From positions 558,001 through 622,000 of the forward strand of contig NZ_JADFCM010000008.1 in the NCBI RefSeq assembly GCF_015234585.1: a stretch of DNA of 64,000 nt. The letters run 5' to 3'. A program made the position numbers and the translations under genes. This DNA comes from Pseudalkalibacillus hwajinpoensis. GTDB lineage: Bacteria; Bacillota; Bacilli; Bacillales; Guptibacillaceae. Below the pieces are notes generated by a model. It saw only the letters and a program-made list of their open reading frames with translations. It was not told the origin of the DNA and did not search any database. Positions 49,527-59,135 of the stretch are shown here, in pieces; the stretch's first letter is position 1, and each line of letters opens with the position of its first letter.

Positions 49527-52058
49527 TCATTTTCTCTGCCTCCCAATCAACAGCGACACTTGCGCCATTGTGAAAGGAAGGGACGATTTCTTTCGATAGG
49601 CAAGGTACTTGCGTTCCCAGGTGTGGGCGTATTTCCCTTTGAACTTTCGTAGGCCCTGGAAATGATAGAAGATATGACCGTGAAGAAAGATTTGGGCGGC
49701 GATTCGCTCACTTAGGAAAGAGAACTTGGATTGACCCACATTTGAAAGTGGAGCCATTCCTAGATTAAAGCGCTCGTAGCCTTCAGTTTTAGCCCATTCA
49801 AATAAAGAGAGAAACATCACGTCCATTGTGCCTGAAGGGGCATCGTGCAGAAAACGCATTAAATCCACAGATACCGTTTTGTTGTTATCGTAGACAGGCA
49901 TAAGACTAGTAAACGCGATGATCCTGTCGTGTTCTTTCATAATGGCGATCTCTGATTTGTTTAGATAATCGACATGATAGAATCCGAGCGAAAATCCTTT
50001 CTCATTTCTTCCCTGTAGCCATTCGTCAGATACGTTTTTTAGCTTCTGCAAAAGCTCTTCACTGTGCGGAGGCTTTACTATTTCAACTTGAAAATTCTCT
50101 CGTTCGAATTTATTTTTAACAGCACGCAATGCTTTCATTCTCTTACCAGATAGCGTGAACTGATCTAAATCTACGAATGCTTCTTCACCGAGCTTAAAGA
50201 AACCAAAGCCTTTTTCATGGAGAATGGGAAGCAGGCTGTTACTAACTTCATAGAACACTGGGGTATAACCCTGGATATCTGCCAGGTGCTGAAACTCTTC
50301 GATGGCTTCAGGAAATGCTTCTTTCTGTCCGATCGGATCGCCGAGAACGACGAGCTTATCCGAAGATTTTTGGAAGCAGATTAAGACTGTTTTTTTGGAG
50401 TTCCAAAAGATTGATTTATCGTGCAGGAAAATTAAATGAGCTAACGTATTTCCACCGTAGGTTACAAGGTGCTCTTGTATTTCATTATCATTTTCAGGTG
50501 ATGATTCCTTGATTGGGTTTCTCGGTTTAATCACGGCGGTCCCTATCACAAAAACAATCAGCGCAATCATTAAGCCGATTAAAGCACTATAAAACAGCGT
50601 GTGGTAATCCGTAATAACATATGGCAAGACTTGTGGCGGAATAACGCCGTTTGATGAAGGCAAGCTTAAATATCCAATTAACACATACATCGACGTGATG
50701 AATAGGATCACTAGCCCATCAATAATGGTTTTGCTCCACGTTAATACATAGCTCTCGCGATAGAAGCGCGTTCTTGACATATAGAGAATGAAGGCAACGA
50801 GTAAGAGAAAGATCGCTTCCTCATAATCGATCCCTTTAGAAAAGGTAAAGGCAGCTGCTGCGAAAAGGACGACGATGGTGAGATAATATGCTCTTTTCAC
50901 CTTGTACTCAATTCCTCTTGATAACCCGAGTAAAGCAAAACCAGCTCCAACGGAAAGCTGATGAGAAAGGTTAACAAGAAACGGTAGTGAATGCATTTCT
51001 TCTAGAATTTTTAACCGATCGATAATGCCAGGTAAGGCCGCAGACAATAGTAAAATTAAGCCGGAGATAAACACGAGCAGCGTAAGCATCACATGACTTA
51101 GCCTTTGAATAAGGGCAAGTGGGAGGCTATCCCAGTTTGCATTCCACTTCTCCCAATAGTCTCTTACAAAAAGAATCGCAGCGAGTAAGAATGGGAAGAA
51201 AAAGTAACCGACTCGATAGAGAATGAGTAGAAAAAAGACTTTCTCGTCTTGGACACCGACAAGCTGGGTTCCCCAAATGAAAATCAAATCAAATGAACCG
51301 AGTCCGCCGGGGATCATACTGACAATCCCAACGCATGAAGCGACGACAAAGATGGGGAATAACTCGTGAAAAGAAATGTTGAGTTCAAGTATGTTTGCTA
51401 GTAACCAGACTGCAAGGAACGCAAATGTCCACTCAAGGAAAGAGACGGCGATAAGCTGGAATTTTGTTCGTGAACCAAAGAACCGACGAGAGCTTTTATC
51501 GTGATGACGAACGAATTGAAAAATCAGCATAGGAAGATACAGTCCAACCGCTATAACAACGACAAAAAGCCATAGAAATTTTTCTAAAAGAAGGCTATCT
51601 CTATAAGCAAAAAGAATCATGAGTGCAAGTAGAGATAGACCAGTCAGATAAAAATACGAAATGTTTCCAATGGTTTTAGATAGTTTCTGCTTATCTACCT
51701 CATAAGTTTGATAAAAGTACTTTCTAAGCATCCCGCTAATAATTCCGCCAGATCCAATCAGGTTAGAGAATGCATTGACGATAAACGATTGCTTAAGTAG
51801 CTGTTTTTTCGGAAATGTTTTCTGCAATGATTTTAAGAGCAATGAGTCGTATAAGAACATCGGGCTAACGGCTCCCATAGAAATCAATAAAACGAGAACA
51901 AGTTTGCCTATGTTAAACTGATTAACTTCATTTCGAAGCAGCTCCGGGTTGATGCTAGACATGAAAGGGGTGATTTCAATCACTGCTAGCACAAAAAGAA
52001 AAAGAGGTAAGATGAATTTCAAATAATGAAATAGATATTTGTAAATAGTCGTTTTCAT
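49527..52058 (-). CDS. mprF: Lysylphosphatidylglycerol synthase/flippase
   Basis: 843 residues, normal MprF length. The N-terminal 520 residues form about 14 helices (flippase), including a GGLGSFDL segment (IPGGLGSFDLIFIWG) as in the YbhN/UPF0104 fold. The C-terminal 300 residues are the synthase domain, with VLGDPIGQKEAF, EEAFVDLDQF, KRMKALRAVKNKFERENF and DLMRFLHDAPSGTMDVMF. It transfers Lys (or Ala) from tRNA to phosphatidylglycerol and flips the product to the outer leaflet, lowering the charge and the effect of cationic peptides. Confidence 0.95.
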   Translation of the reverse strand: MKTTIYKYLFHYLKFILPLFLFVLAVIEITPFMSSINPELLRNEVNQFNIGKLVLVLLISMGAVSPMFLYDSLLLKSLQKTFPKKQLLKQSFIVNAFSNLIGSGGIISGMLRKYFYQTYEVDKQKLSKTIGNISYFYLTGLSLLALMILFAYRDSLLLEKFLWLFVVVIAVGLYLPMLIFQFVRHHDKSSRRFFGSRTKFQLIAVSFLEWTFAFLAVWLLANILELNISFHELFPIFVVASCVGIVSMIPGGLGSFDLIFIWGTQLVGVQDEKVFFLLILYRVGYFFFPFLLAAILFVRDYWEKWNANWDSLPLALIQRLSHVMLTLLVFISGLILLLSAALPGIIDRLKILEEMHSLPFLVNLSHQLSVGAGFALLGLSRGIEYKVKRAYYLTIVVLFAAAAFTFSKGIDYEEAIFLLLVAFILYMSRTRFYRESYVLTWSKTIIDGLVILFITSMYVLIGYLSLPSSNGVIPPQVLPYVITDYHTLFYSALIGLMIALIVFVIGTAVIKPRNPIKESSPENDNEIQEHLVTYGGNTLAHLIFLHDKSIFWNSKKTVLICFQKSSDKLVVLGDPIGQKEAFPEAIEEFQHLADIQGYTPVFYEVSNSLLPILHEKGFGFFKLGEEAFVDLDQFTLSGKRMKALRAVKNKFERENFQVEIVKPPHSEELLQKLKNVSDEWLQGRNEKGFSLGFYHVDYLNKSEIAIMKEHDRIIAFTSLMPVYDNNKTVSVDLMRFLHDAPSGTMDVMFLSLFEWAKTEGYERFNLGMAPLSNVGQSKFSFLSERIAAQIFLHGHIFYHFQGLRKFKGKYAHTWERKYLAYRKKSSLPFTMAQVSLLIGRQRK

Positions 52059-52220
52059 AGTTCACTCCTTTATCTTGATTTTACATGATTCAGAGAAAGT
52101 TCAGTCAATGAATTTGAAAAAGGTGAAAACTTTTGCCTTTGGGAAGAAAACCATCAACCAACACTTTATAAAAGATATGTATCGAAAAATGTAGTATAGC
52201 AAGAACGATTCACTTACACA

Positions 52221-52256
52221 AAAAAACGTTCAGAGGATTTCCTCTGAACGTTTTTT
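52221..52256. terminator. Bidirectional terminator between mprF upstream region and the RND gene end
   Basis: AAAAAACGTTCAGAGG, loop ATTT, CCTCTGAACGTTTTTT: perfect 16-base stem. It terminates the minus-strand RND gene ending at 52259. Confidence 0.92.
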
Positions 52257-52258
52257 AC

Positions 52259-55200
52259 TTACATTTCTTCCTGTGCTTTTTTCTTGCCTCTAAATCGATA
52301 CAAAACAAGGTAAAGCATCGGAACCATAATCAGCGTTAAAACAGCTGAGAAAAGGATACCTGATATGATTGTTACGGCAAGAGGCGTAAAGAGTGCATCG
52401 CCACTTACGGCAACTGGGATAAGGGCAACAATTGATGTAATTGCGGTAAGGAGGATTGGGCGTAAGCGTACACGACCAGACTCAATAACTGCGTCTTTTA
52501 CATCCATGCCTTTTTTCAGTGCTTGTTCGATAAATTCAATTAATACTACTGAGTTTCTCACTACGATACCGGTGAGGGATACCATTCCCATAACACCAAG
52601 GAAACTAATTGGCGTTTGGGTAACGAATAGTCCAAGAATCGCACCCGCGATTGCGAGGTATACGGCAACGAGAACTAGGAACGGAAGTGAAAGTGAATTA
52701 AATTGCAGGGCAATCAATAGGTACACTAGGAAGAGTACGATGATGAAGAGTACGGTAATTTCAGCAAAGAAATCACTTTGGGCTTCGTTTTCACCGCCAA
52801 GTGTAATGCTGTAATCAGCATCGTCAAGCTGATCGCGCTGATCTTCCACAATTTCTGTTACGTTTGCTTCATAATTCTCCTCGTCCTTAGGGAAGGCACG
52901 AAGCGTAATCGAGCGTTCACCATCAATGTGAGGAATCTTTTGGATTTGTTCACTTTGTTCTGTTGTCACAAGCTCATCTAATGAGATGAGTTCAGGTGGT
53001 CCACCTGTTGATGCGGCTGGAAGCTCAAGGCTTGAAAGATCGACTTCATCTTTGCTACCTTCTAGCACGATATTCATATCACGCTTTACAACGCCATTAT
53101 CAAATGCTTTTAGTGGAATACCTGCCGTTGCAAGTCGAATTTGCTGGCTGATCTGATTGACCGTAATGCCATTTTCTTCGAGTGCATCACGATCTGGTAT
53201 ATATTCGAGCGAAGGTTCGAAGTCACCTACGTTATCAACGACAAGGTCTGTTTCAAGTCCTTCGATCTCTTTAGTTAACTCATCTCTAAGGTCGATAAGC
53301 TTATCGATTTCTGGTCCTGAGACGGTAACGGTCACAGGTGCTCCTGCAGGAGGTCCCTGCTGGATCGTTTCCATGAAAATCTCAGCATCCGGGTAATCAT
53401 TTCTGAGCTTATCTGTCCAGTCGTCAATGAGTCCTTGCGTTGTCTGGTTTTCTCGATCGACTCTGGCAACGATTTGGCCAGTATTTTCACCAGTGCTCGT
53501 TAGCGAGCTGTTGAAGAGACCAGGAGTACCAGTGCCTGTGAAGACGCTTGTTTCATATACGCCGTCATCTGTTTTCAGTTTTTCTTCAATCTCTTGAAGC
53601 GTATCGTGTGTGTCTTCGATCGGCGTTCCGATTGGAAGCGTGATGTCGACCGTTACTTCTTCCTTATCAGCAGGTGGGAAGAATTCAAACGGTGTTAAGA
53701 CGACTAATCCGAAGATCGCTGTCGTGAGCACAAGACCAAGAATAGAAATAAGAATTGGTTTTTTTGAAAATTTCTTTAGAAGCTTGTCGGCATAAACATC
53801 AGCAAGCTTATTTAACGGTTTGCCCAGAAGTCCTGGTGCATCTGACATCGGCTTCTTCGATCGACGGCTTAAGAAGTAGCGCAAAATCGGTACGAAAATG
53901 AGTGCCACTAATGTTGATGCAATAATTGTTGTAATGAGCACTGTTGGCAACGCGCGTATAAATGCTCCATTACCACCTGAAAGGAAAATCAGTGGCAGGA
54001 AGGTAAAGACGATCGCTAGAGAGGAGGTCACGATGGACACCCAAATCTCTTTCACGCCATTAACGGCTCCCATTAAACCTTTATCGCCGAGCTTATATCT
54101 TCGTTGTATGTTGTCGTTTATGACGATCGAGTCATCAACAATAATCCCGAGTGCGATGATTAACCCAATGACGGAGATCTGGTTTAGATCCACATCAGCA
54201 AAAGGTAGTGGAATAAAGCCCATTAGAACGGAAATCGGAACAGCAAGTGCTACGACGAGCGCACCCGATCCGGATAGTCCGAGAGATGTTGCCACAATAA
54301 CGGCAAGTACAGAAATCGCTAGAGATAGGAATAGGCCATCAAAAATGTCCGTAACGATGGAAGCTTGAGAGTAATAAGGCTCCAGTTCTACGTTCGAAGG
54401 CAGGCTTTCTGAAAGCTCATCCACTTTATCGCTCACACGCTCATCGACAGTTGGGATATCTTCCCCAGACTTTACGTAAGCGGTGAAGGAAACAGATGGC
54501 TTTCCTTCAAAAGTGATAATATCTTCAACGTCTTTTGGACTAACTTCAACGCTTGCAATGTCTTTTAAGTAAACCGCGTCTCCATCAGGGTTTTTACCTA
54601 CAAATAACTCTTCCATTTCATCGAGTGAATCGTAGTTTTCAACAGAAAGCTGAACAACTTCCTCATCCATTTTCTGTTTTCCTAGAGGAGTTGGGTAGTA
54701 TTCATTATTAATGGCACTTTGAACATCGGTAACGTTCAAGCCGGAATCTTTTAATTCCTCTTGTTTTAATTCAATTAAAATTTGTTCTTCAGGCAGTCCT
54801 TTGATCGTAACGCCAGAAACGCCTGATAATTCTTCGACTTCCTCTTTCCATCGATTTAATTCTTCTTCAAGAGAGAGGAGGTTGTCGCGGTTATCGCTTG
54901 TAAGATGGTAGGAAACAATCGGCATTTTTGCCGTTGATTCATTTACATCTGGTTCGAAAGCTTCGTCAGGAAAAGAAGTCGAGGCATCGGAAACGGCCTG
55001 TCGTACGTCACCAAACACTTCCTTCTTACTTTCTCCTTCCGCTACTTCGATCACAATGTTCGAAAAGCCTGCTGCTGAAGAAGATGTCACTTCAGCGATG
55101 CCATCGATCGAACTGAGCGATGACTCAATTGGGTTCGTAATTGATCGTTCAACTGTGTCCACCGTTGCACCAGGATAAACGGTGCTAATCGTTCCGATAT

Positions 55201-55321
55201 TTACTGTTGTTTCCGGAATTTCACGCTGTGGAAGTTGAATGAATGTAAACACTCCAACGATGACAAATAATAAAATAAATATCATAAAGAGCTTGGACCG
55301 TTGTAAAATCCATTTCAACAT
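52259..55321 (-). CDS. RND efflux transporter (HAE1/AcrB-type)
   Basis: 1020 residues from the ATG at 55321, with GAGGAGG upstream; codons further up overlap that site. TM1 FMIFILLFVIVGVFTFIQLP, then porter domains, TM4 with IVDDSIVINDNIQRR carrying the Asp pair, a second TM block with VGVMGMV-like FLGVMGMVSLTGIVVRNSVVLIEF. A complete monocistronic gene, ending at a terminator and divergent from the TetR gene. It should be proton-driven; no membrane-fusion partner is near, as for most Firmicute RNDs. It differs from the SwrC-like pump at the window start. Confidence 0.93.
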   Translation of the reverse strand: MLKWILQRSKLFMIFILLFVIVGVFTFIQLPQREIPETTVNIGTISTVYPGATVDTVERSITNPIESSLSSIDGIAEVTSSSAAGFSNIVIEVAEGESKKEVFGDVRQAVSDASTSFPDEAFEPDVNESTAKMPIVSYHLTSDNRDNLLSLEEELNRWKEEVEELSGVSGVTIKGLPEEQILIELKQEELKDSGLNVTDVQSAINNEYYPTPLGKQKMDEEVVQLSVENYDSLDEMEELFVGKNPDGDAVYLKDIASVEVSPKDVEDIITFEGKPSVSFTAYVKSGEDIPTVDERVSDKVDELSESLPSNVELEPYYSQASIVTDIFDGLFLSLAISVLAVIVATSLGLSGSGALVVALAVPISVLMGFIPLPFADVDLNQISVIGLIIALGIIVDDSIVINDNIQRRYKLGDKGLMGAVNGVKEIWVSIVTSSLAIVFTFLPLIFLSGGNGAFIRALPTVLITTIIASTLVALIFVPILRYFLSRRSKKPMSDAPGLLGKPLNKLADVYADKLLKKFSKKPILISILGLVLTTAIFGLVVLTPFEFFPPADKEEVTVDITLPIGTPIEDTHDTLQEIEEKLKTDDGVYETSVFTGTGTPGLFNSSLTSTGENTGQIVARVDRENQTTQGLIDDWTDKLRNDYPDAEIFMETIQQGPPAGAPVTVTVSGPEIDKLIDLRDELTKEIEGLETDLVVDNVGDFEPSLEYIPDRDALEENGITVNQISQQIRLATAGIPLKAFDNGVVKRDMNIVLEGSKDEVDLSSLELPAASTGGPPELISLDELVTTEQSEQIQKIPHIDGERSITLRAFPKDEENYEANVTEIVEDQRDQLDDADYSITLGGENEAQSDFFAEITVLFIIVLFLVYLLIALQFNSLSLPFLVLVAVYLAIAGAILGLFVTQTPISFLGVMGMVSLTGIVVRNSVVLIEFIEQALKKGMDVKDAVIESGRVRLRPILLTAITSIVALIPVAVSGDALFTPLAVTIISGILFSAVLTLIMVPMLYLVLYRFRGKKKAQEEM

Positions 55322-55412
55322 ATGAGAGCCTCCTCTGTTCGTTTTCGACTGTTCGGTCAATCTGATGTCATTTATACCCCATATTTGTTGAAATATAAAG
55401 TTTTAATGTGCT

Positions 55413-55426
55413 TGACTCAATAGTCA
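55413..55426. promoter_or_regulatory. TetR-type operator in the RND/TetR divergent region
   Basis: TGACT-CAAT-AGTCA is a perfect dyad of the form recognised by many TetR proteins. CTTGACT and AGTCAAG at 55411 and 55450 make a wider dyad. Confidence 0.6.
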
Positions 55427-55622
55427 TTTTTACTGAGATCAGCTTGGAAGTCAAGAAATGAGTGTGCTAGAAAACTTATTCAAAAAGGTAAAGGGTTGTC
55501 AGATATGATAAAGTAAAACTCTTATTTAAGGTTTGGCTGAGCGTGAATGGGTTACTTGTTATAACTATCATTTCACTAATCAAGTAGTGTATTCTGATGG
55601 AGAAGACATCGAGGTGAACGAT

Positions 55623-56504
55623 ATGGATAAAAGAAAAGCAATATTAGAGGCGGCCGTTGAATTGATCGCAGAAAAAGGGTACACGCATACATCGATGCAG
55701 CAGATCGCTGATAGCGTAGGAGTATCAAAAGGTTCGCTTTACTCATTTTTTCCATCAAAGGAAGATTTGATTATTTCGATTTATGAACACTATCAACAGC
55801 TCGTTTTTGAACATGCTTTTGTTGTCGGATTAGACGGTAATCTACCACCTTATGAGCGGTTTGCGAAACAATTCCAGGTCCAATTCGAAGGGATATTGGA
55901 ATATAAATCTTATATGAAAATGCATATGCGCGGAGAATCCGCTCAAAGCAGTGAAAAGCTTGAAGGAATGGGCCATCGTATGAGGGGGCGACTTTTTAGC
56001 TGGCTAGAACGAAATTTGATTGATTTATATGGGGAGAAGATTGCCCCATATAAATGGGATTTGATGTGGATGACGCAATCCATTTATACCTCCTATACAG
56101 GTCTTATGATTTCTTCTGAGAGCCTGCTTTCTCCAGAAAAGCTTGGAAAGCACATCGTTAGGCAGATTGATATTCTAGCATCGGATTTTCTAGCAGGAAA
56201 TAGCGCGCCTCTTCTAGATGATGAAATGATGCGTCCTTTTTCCGTAGGGATGGATCGAGAAGGTGCTTTTACATCGTTTGAGAAAAGAGAGAATGCCTGG
56301 AAGGCGCTCTATAATAATATCCATGAATTAAAGCAGCCTCAATACTATCTAGAGGTAACGGATCGCATATCGGAAGAATCTAGAAAGTCAAAGCCTGATG
56401 AGATTGTGATGAGAGGGCTGTTTCATTTATTGAAAGAGGAAGATGTTCTGAAAGAAAATGCACAAGCACTAGAGGCACAAATCCTTCCGGCGACAGAACA
56501 TTAG
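55623..56504 (+). CDS. TetR/AcrR family regulator of the RND pump
   Basis: 293 residues from the ATG at 55623, with GAGGTGAACG upstream; upstream in-frame codons are unlikely. The N-terminal helix-turn-helix reads AAVELIAEKGYTHTSMQQIADSVGVSKGSLYSFFPSKEDL. The rest is a long helical ligand-binding domain, longer than the usual 190-210 residues of the family. It is divergent from the RND gene and probably represses it, as ligand binding would relieve. Confidence 0.88.
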   Translation: MDKRKAILEAAVELIAEKGYTHTSMQQIADSVGVSKGSLYSFFPSKEDLIISIYEHYQQLVFEHAFVVGLDGNLPPYERFAKQFQVQFEGILEYKSYMKMHMRGESAQSSEKLEGMGHRMRGRLFSWLERNLIDLYGEKIAPYKWDLMWMTQSIYTSYTGLMISSESLLSPEKLGKHIVRQIDILASDFLAGNSAPLLDDEMMRPFSVGMDREGAFTSFEKRENAWKALYNNIHELKQPQYYLEVTDRISEESRKSKPDEIVMRGLFHLLKEEDVLKENAQALEAQILPATEH

Positions 56505-56577
56505 GATGGTTATTTTCCATTTTTTTCGGGTAAATAGGGTGTAGAGAGATGGTTATCACCAAAGGAGAGAGAGACAT

Positions 56578-56868
56578 ATGTCAGAGAAACCTTCATCAAT
56601 CAATGGAAGCAGTACCTTTATTGCAATTGTTTCCATTGTAGCGGGCTGTCTTGCTGCCATCGTTGCAGGAAGCTTCCTATCCGGAGCTATTGAACTAGCA
56701 ACAATTGAAATCTTCCCTATATTCTTCCCCATCATTATTTGCGCTGTCGGCATTTTTCTAGGAGTGGTTGCTTTTCGCATTTCAAAAAGAAGACTTGCAG
56801 TAATGGGGATTGCCTTAAATGCTGTTGTTCTTTTATTACCATTAGGCTTTTTAGTCGTGAAGTTATAG
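56578..56868 (+). CDS. Small membrane protein (DUF4190-like)
   Basis: 96 residues; AAAGGAGAG precedes the ATG. Three hydrophobic helices (about 12-38, 45-70 and 76-96) with an internal RISKRR loop. The pattern recalls DUF4190-type proteins. A terminator follows after about 50 bases. Confidence 0.62.
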   Translation: MSEKPSSINGSSTFIAIVSIVAGCLAAIVAGSFLSGAIELATIEIFPIFFPIIICAVGIFLGVVAFRISKRRLAVMGIALNAVVLLLPLGFLVVKL

Positions 56869-56920
56869 AGGAATTATCAAGTTTTGAAAATTTAATAATA
56901 ATGCTAGAAGCGAAGACTTA

Positions 56921-56963
56921 AAGAGGGTGTCACTAAAGTTATACTTTGGGACACTCTTTTTTT
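56921..56963 (+). terminator. Intrinsic terminator
   Basis: AGAGGGTGTC..ACTAAAGT pairs with ACTTTGG..GACACTCT and is followed by seven T. Confidence 0.85.
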
Positions 56964-57196
56964 GGTCAAATCGAAATGCTTTTTTCTAGTTGAAGGTGAG
57001 GTATGGGTACGTACTTCCAACTCATTGCAAAGTTCAAGATAGAAGTGTGAGTTCTCTAGTACTCTCTGTTTATTAAACACTTATTAACTTAACGATTTTC
57101 TTCTTTCAATCTCCTCCCATTCACGGTTATACTAATGCAAGAGTATTGGATCAACTATGGGACGCAACATCCCTTATACAGAGAGGATTTAACAGC

Positions 57197-58009
57197 ATGC
57201 TTGATTATAAGCTTTACAAAAGTAAGAAGGCGAACTGCAGTGAAACGATCGTGTTGATTCACGGTCTTGGTGGGAACTATGGGATATTCTGTAATCAAAT
57301 CTCCACATATAAAAAAGAGTATGATGTGCTTGCTATCAACCTACCGGGGCATGGGAAATCACCTAGTACTGACAGTTATAACATGCCTTTCAATAGAGAA
57401 TTAGTCGCAGACGAAGTGATTCTGCTTCTAGATGAGTTGAAGATTTCTAAAGCACATTTAGTAGGTATTTCACTAGGCTCTGTTGCCGTGCATCATTTGC
57501 TTCAACGAGTTCCGGAACGCATTCAGAGTGCTGTACTAGGAGGCGCAATCACACGATATTCACCTCTAGCTACCTTCATGCTTCGCGCTGGAAATGCAGT
57601 GAAAGCGTTTGTACCATATATGTGGTTGTATAAAATGTTTGCTTATATTATGATGCCTAAAGCAAATCACGCTAGCTCTAGAAAGCTATTTATCAGAGAA
57701 GCTCTTAAAATGAATCGAAGAGACTTTCTAGCTTGGTATGCGTTAACACCTCAAGTAAATGCAGCATATGCGAACGTTCAACAATATAGCCAAAACATCC
57801 CGAAGCTCTACATTTCTGGGGAACAGGATCATCTCTTTTTGGATCCTTTATTAGAAGATACGAAAAGCGATGAACAGGCACAGCATTTGATCTTAGAGCA
57901 ATGCGGTCATGTTTGTAACGTGGAAAAACCAAGGGAGTTTAACGATGCTTCGCTTGCATTTTTTAATCAGCATAGCTCAACCCAGTCTTCCATATCATCC
58001 GCTTTATAA
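57197..58009 (+). CDS. Alpha/beta hydrolase
   Basis: 270 residues from the ATG at 57197 with GAGAGGA upstream; a TTG at 57146 would add 17. It shows the oxyanion loop IHGLGGNYG, the nucleophile elbow GISLG with Ser92, the acid in SGEQDHLF and the His in EQCGHVCNVE. A cap-like insertion follows the elbow. It is an esterase/lyase of unknown substrate. The 13-base GTGCCTGTCAC-type element lies just after the stop. Confidence 0.88.
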   Translation: MLDYKLYKSKKANCSETIVLIHGLGGNYGIFCNQISTYKKEYDVLAINLPGHGKSPSTDSYNMPFNRELVADEVILLLDELKISKAHLVGISLGSVAVHHLLQRVPERIQSAVLGGAITRYSPLATFMLRAGNAVKAFVPYMWLYKMFAYIMMPKANHASSRKLFIREALKMNRRDFLAWYALTPQVNAAYANVQQYSQNIPKLYISGEQDHLFLDPLLEDTKSDEQAQHLILEQCGHVCNVEKPREFNDASLAFFNQHSSTQSSISSAL

Positions 58010-58016
58010 AGGCTTT

Positions 58017-58029
58017 GAGTGCCTGTCAC
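58017..58029. repeat. GTGACAGGCACTC core of the 27-base element, inverted orientation
   Basis: GAGTGCCTGTCAC is the reverse complement of the core at 13699 and 21541. It starts eight bases after the hydrolase stop. Confidence 0.6.
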
Positions 58030-58109
58030 TAAGCGAATTTAGACCTATTTGTAACCTTTTCACCGTTTAACTCGTTTAGATAGAAAAGGCGGAGCGAATG
58101 GAGGGGTTC

Positions 58110-58493
58110 ATGGTGAAGATCAAGCTTCTACCGATTCTAGTGGGAACCTTATTACTCGTAGGTATAGCTGGCTGTGGAAATAATGAAGCTCAAACCGTAA
58201 ATACATCAAAGGATGACGTGGGGGAAGAGACGGCAGTTCCAGCTACATCAGAAAATGAATTCTCTCAAGAAGCAAGAATGATGGCGAATGATGAGAAACT
58301 CATTGAGATGCTAAAGTCTACAGGAGTGATCAAGGAAGATGCGACGCCAAGTGAGATACAGAAGGCGCTAGAAGAGTACTTGAAGGAGAAAGCAGAAGGG
58401 ATAGACCAGGGCGCAAAATCAAGTGAGAAATATATCGAGGATTTGAAGAAACAAATTCAACAAGATTTAGAAAAAGAAGGTTCGAAAGAGTAA
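58110..58493 (+). CDS. Lipoprotein resembling the InhA prodomain
   Basis: 127 residues. The ATG at 58110 (or GTG at 58113) follows GGAGGGG; signal with lipobox GIAGC. Residues about 55-95 align with the N-terminal prodomain of the M6 protease encoded downstream: NDEKLIEMLKSTG against NEEKLIEMLKESG, then EIQKALEEYLKEK against EAEQALDVFLQEK (about 20 of 39 identical). The C-terminus is a charged helix. A membrane-anchored prodomain-like protein could bind and inhibit, or help fold, the protease at the cell surface. That role is inference; the similarity is direct. Confidence 0.75.
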   Translation: MVKIKLLPILVGTLLLVGIAGCGNNEAQTVNTSKDDVGEETAVPATSENEFSQEARMMANDEKLIEMLKSTGVIKEDATPSEIQKALEEYLKEKAEGIDQGAKSSEKYIEDLKKQIQQDLEKEGSKE

Positions 58494-58671
58494 TCTTAGA
58501 CGAGAGCTTTGGTTCTAACAGTTCAGAAAAGGCGTGCATTGAATGCCCTCCTTTTTTGAACTTTTTTTGTTCATTTTAAGAAGTAAAGAACATGAAGCTT
58601 GGAACGAAAAGTTAACTGGTAAATATATGATATTATGAAAGTAGTATAGTACTAGATGGGAATGAGTGAAG

Positions 58672-58830
58672 TTGAATAAACCTGTGGTCATTTGCCTTCT
58701 CCTTTTTAGCGCACTGTTTTTAAATTTTCAAGAAAGCGCATTAAGTACAATGATCTATAATTGGTTTTTAACGATGCTGCTGATGTTCTACATATATACA
58801 ATTCATGGTGAGGAAATAGATGAATATTGA
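58672..58830 (+). CDS. 52-residue small membrane protein
   Basis: A TTG at 58672 after GGGAATGAGTGAAG opens MNKPVVICLLLFSALFLNFQ, then ESALSTMIYNWFLTMLLMFY and a short acidic end. Two hydrophobic helices. A terminator follows. No family recognised. Confidence 0.5.
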   Translation: MNKPVVICLLLFSALFLNFQESALSTMIYNWFLTMLLMFYIYTIHGEEIDEY

Positions 58831-58845
58831 TCAGTTACAATCTAG

Positions 58846-58886
58846 AAAAAGCCCTGCAAACGGATTCTCTTATTTGTAGGGCTTTT
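58846..58886 (+). terminator. Intrinsic terminator
   Basis: AAAAGCCCTGCAAA, loop, TTTGTAGGGCTTTT. It ends the small gene before inhA. Confidence 0.85.
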
Positions 58887-59135
58887 GCTATTTTTTACTT
58901 AATTTAACGTGTTGAAGCGTTATTGCAAAAAAACAAATTAGTGATGAGGAAATGGTGCTTTTGATCTGATTTATTTGTGTGAAAAATAGCTCACTACTTG
59001 AAAAAATAGTCATAAAAAGGAGGGTTTTAGGAAATATTGAGACTTTTGTATCATTCAAATTTTTCTGAAAAAGGATTATAGTATGATTATTGTAAAACTA
59101 TTGTAAAAAACATTTTTTTTAGGGGGAATGAGATT

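Noticed and set aside
52365..54368. Plus-strand frames up to 156 codons over the second RND gene
   Set aside because: Antisense to a clear transporter; Ser/Thr/Ile-rich mirrored composition and no start signals.
57000..57030. GGGTACGTACTTCC near 57005
   Set aside because: Shares only GTACGTAC with some repeat centres; no arms.
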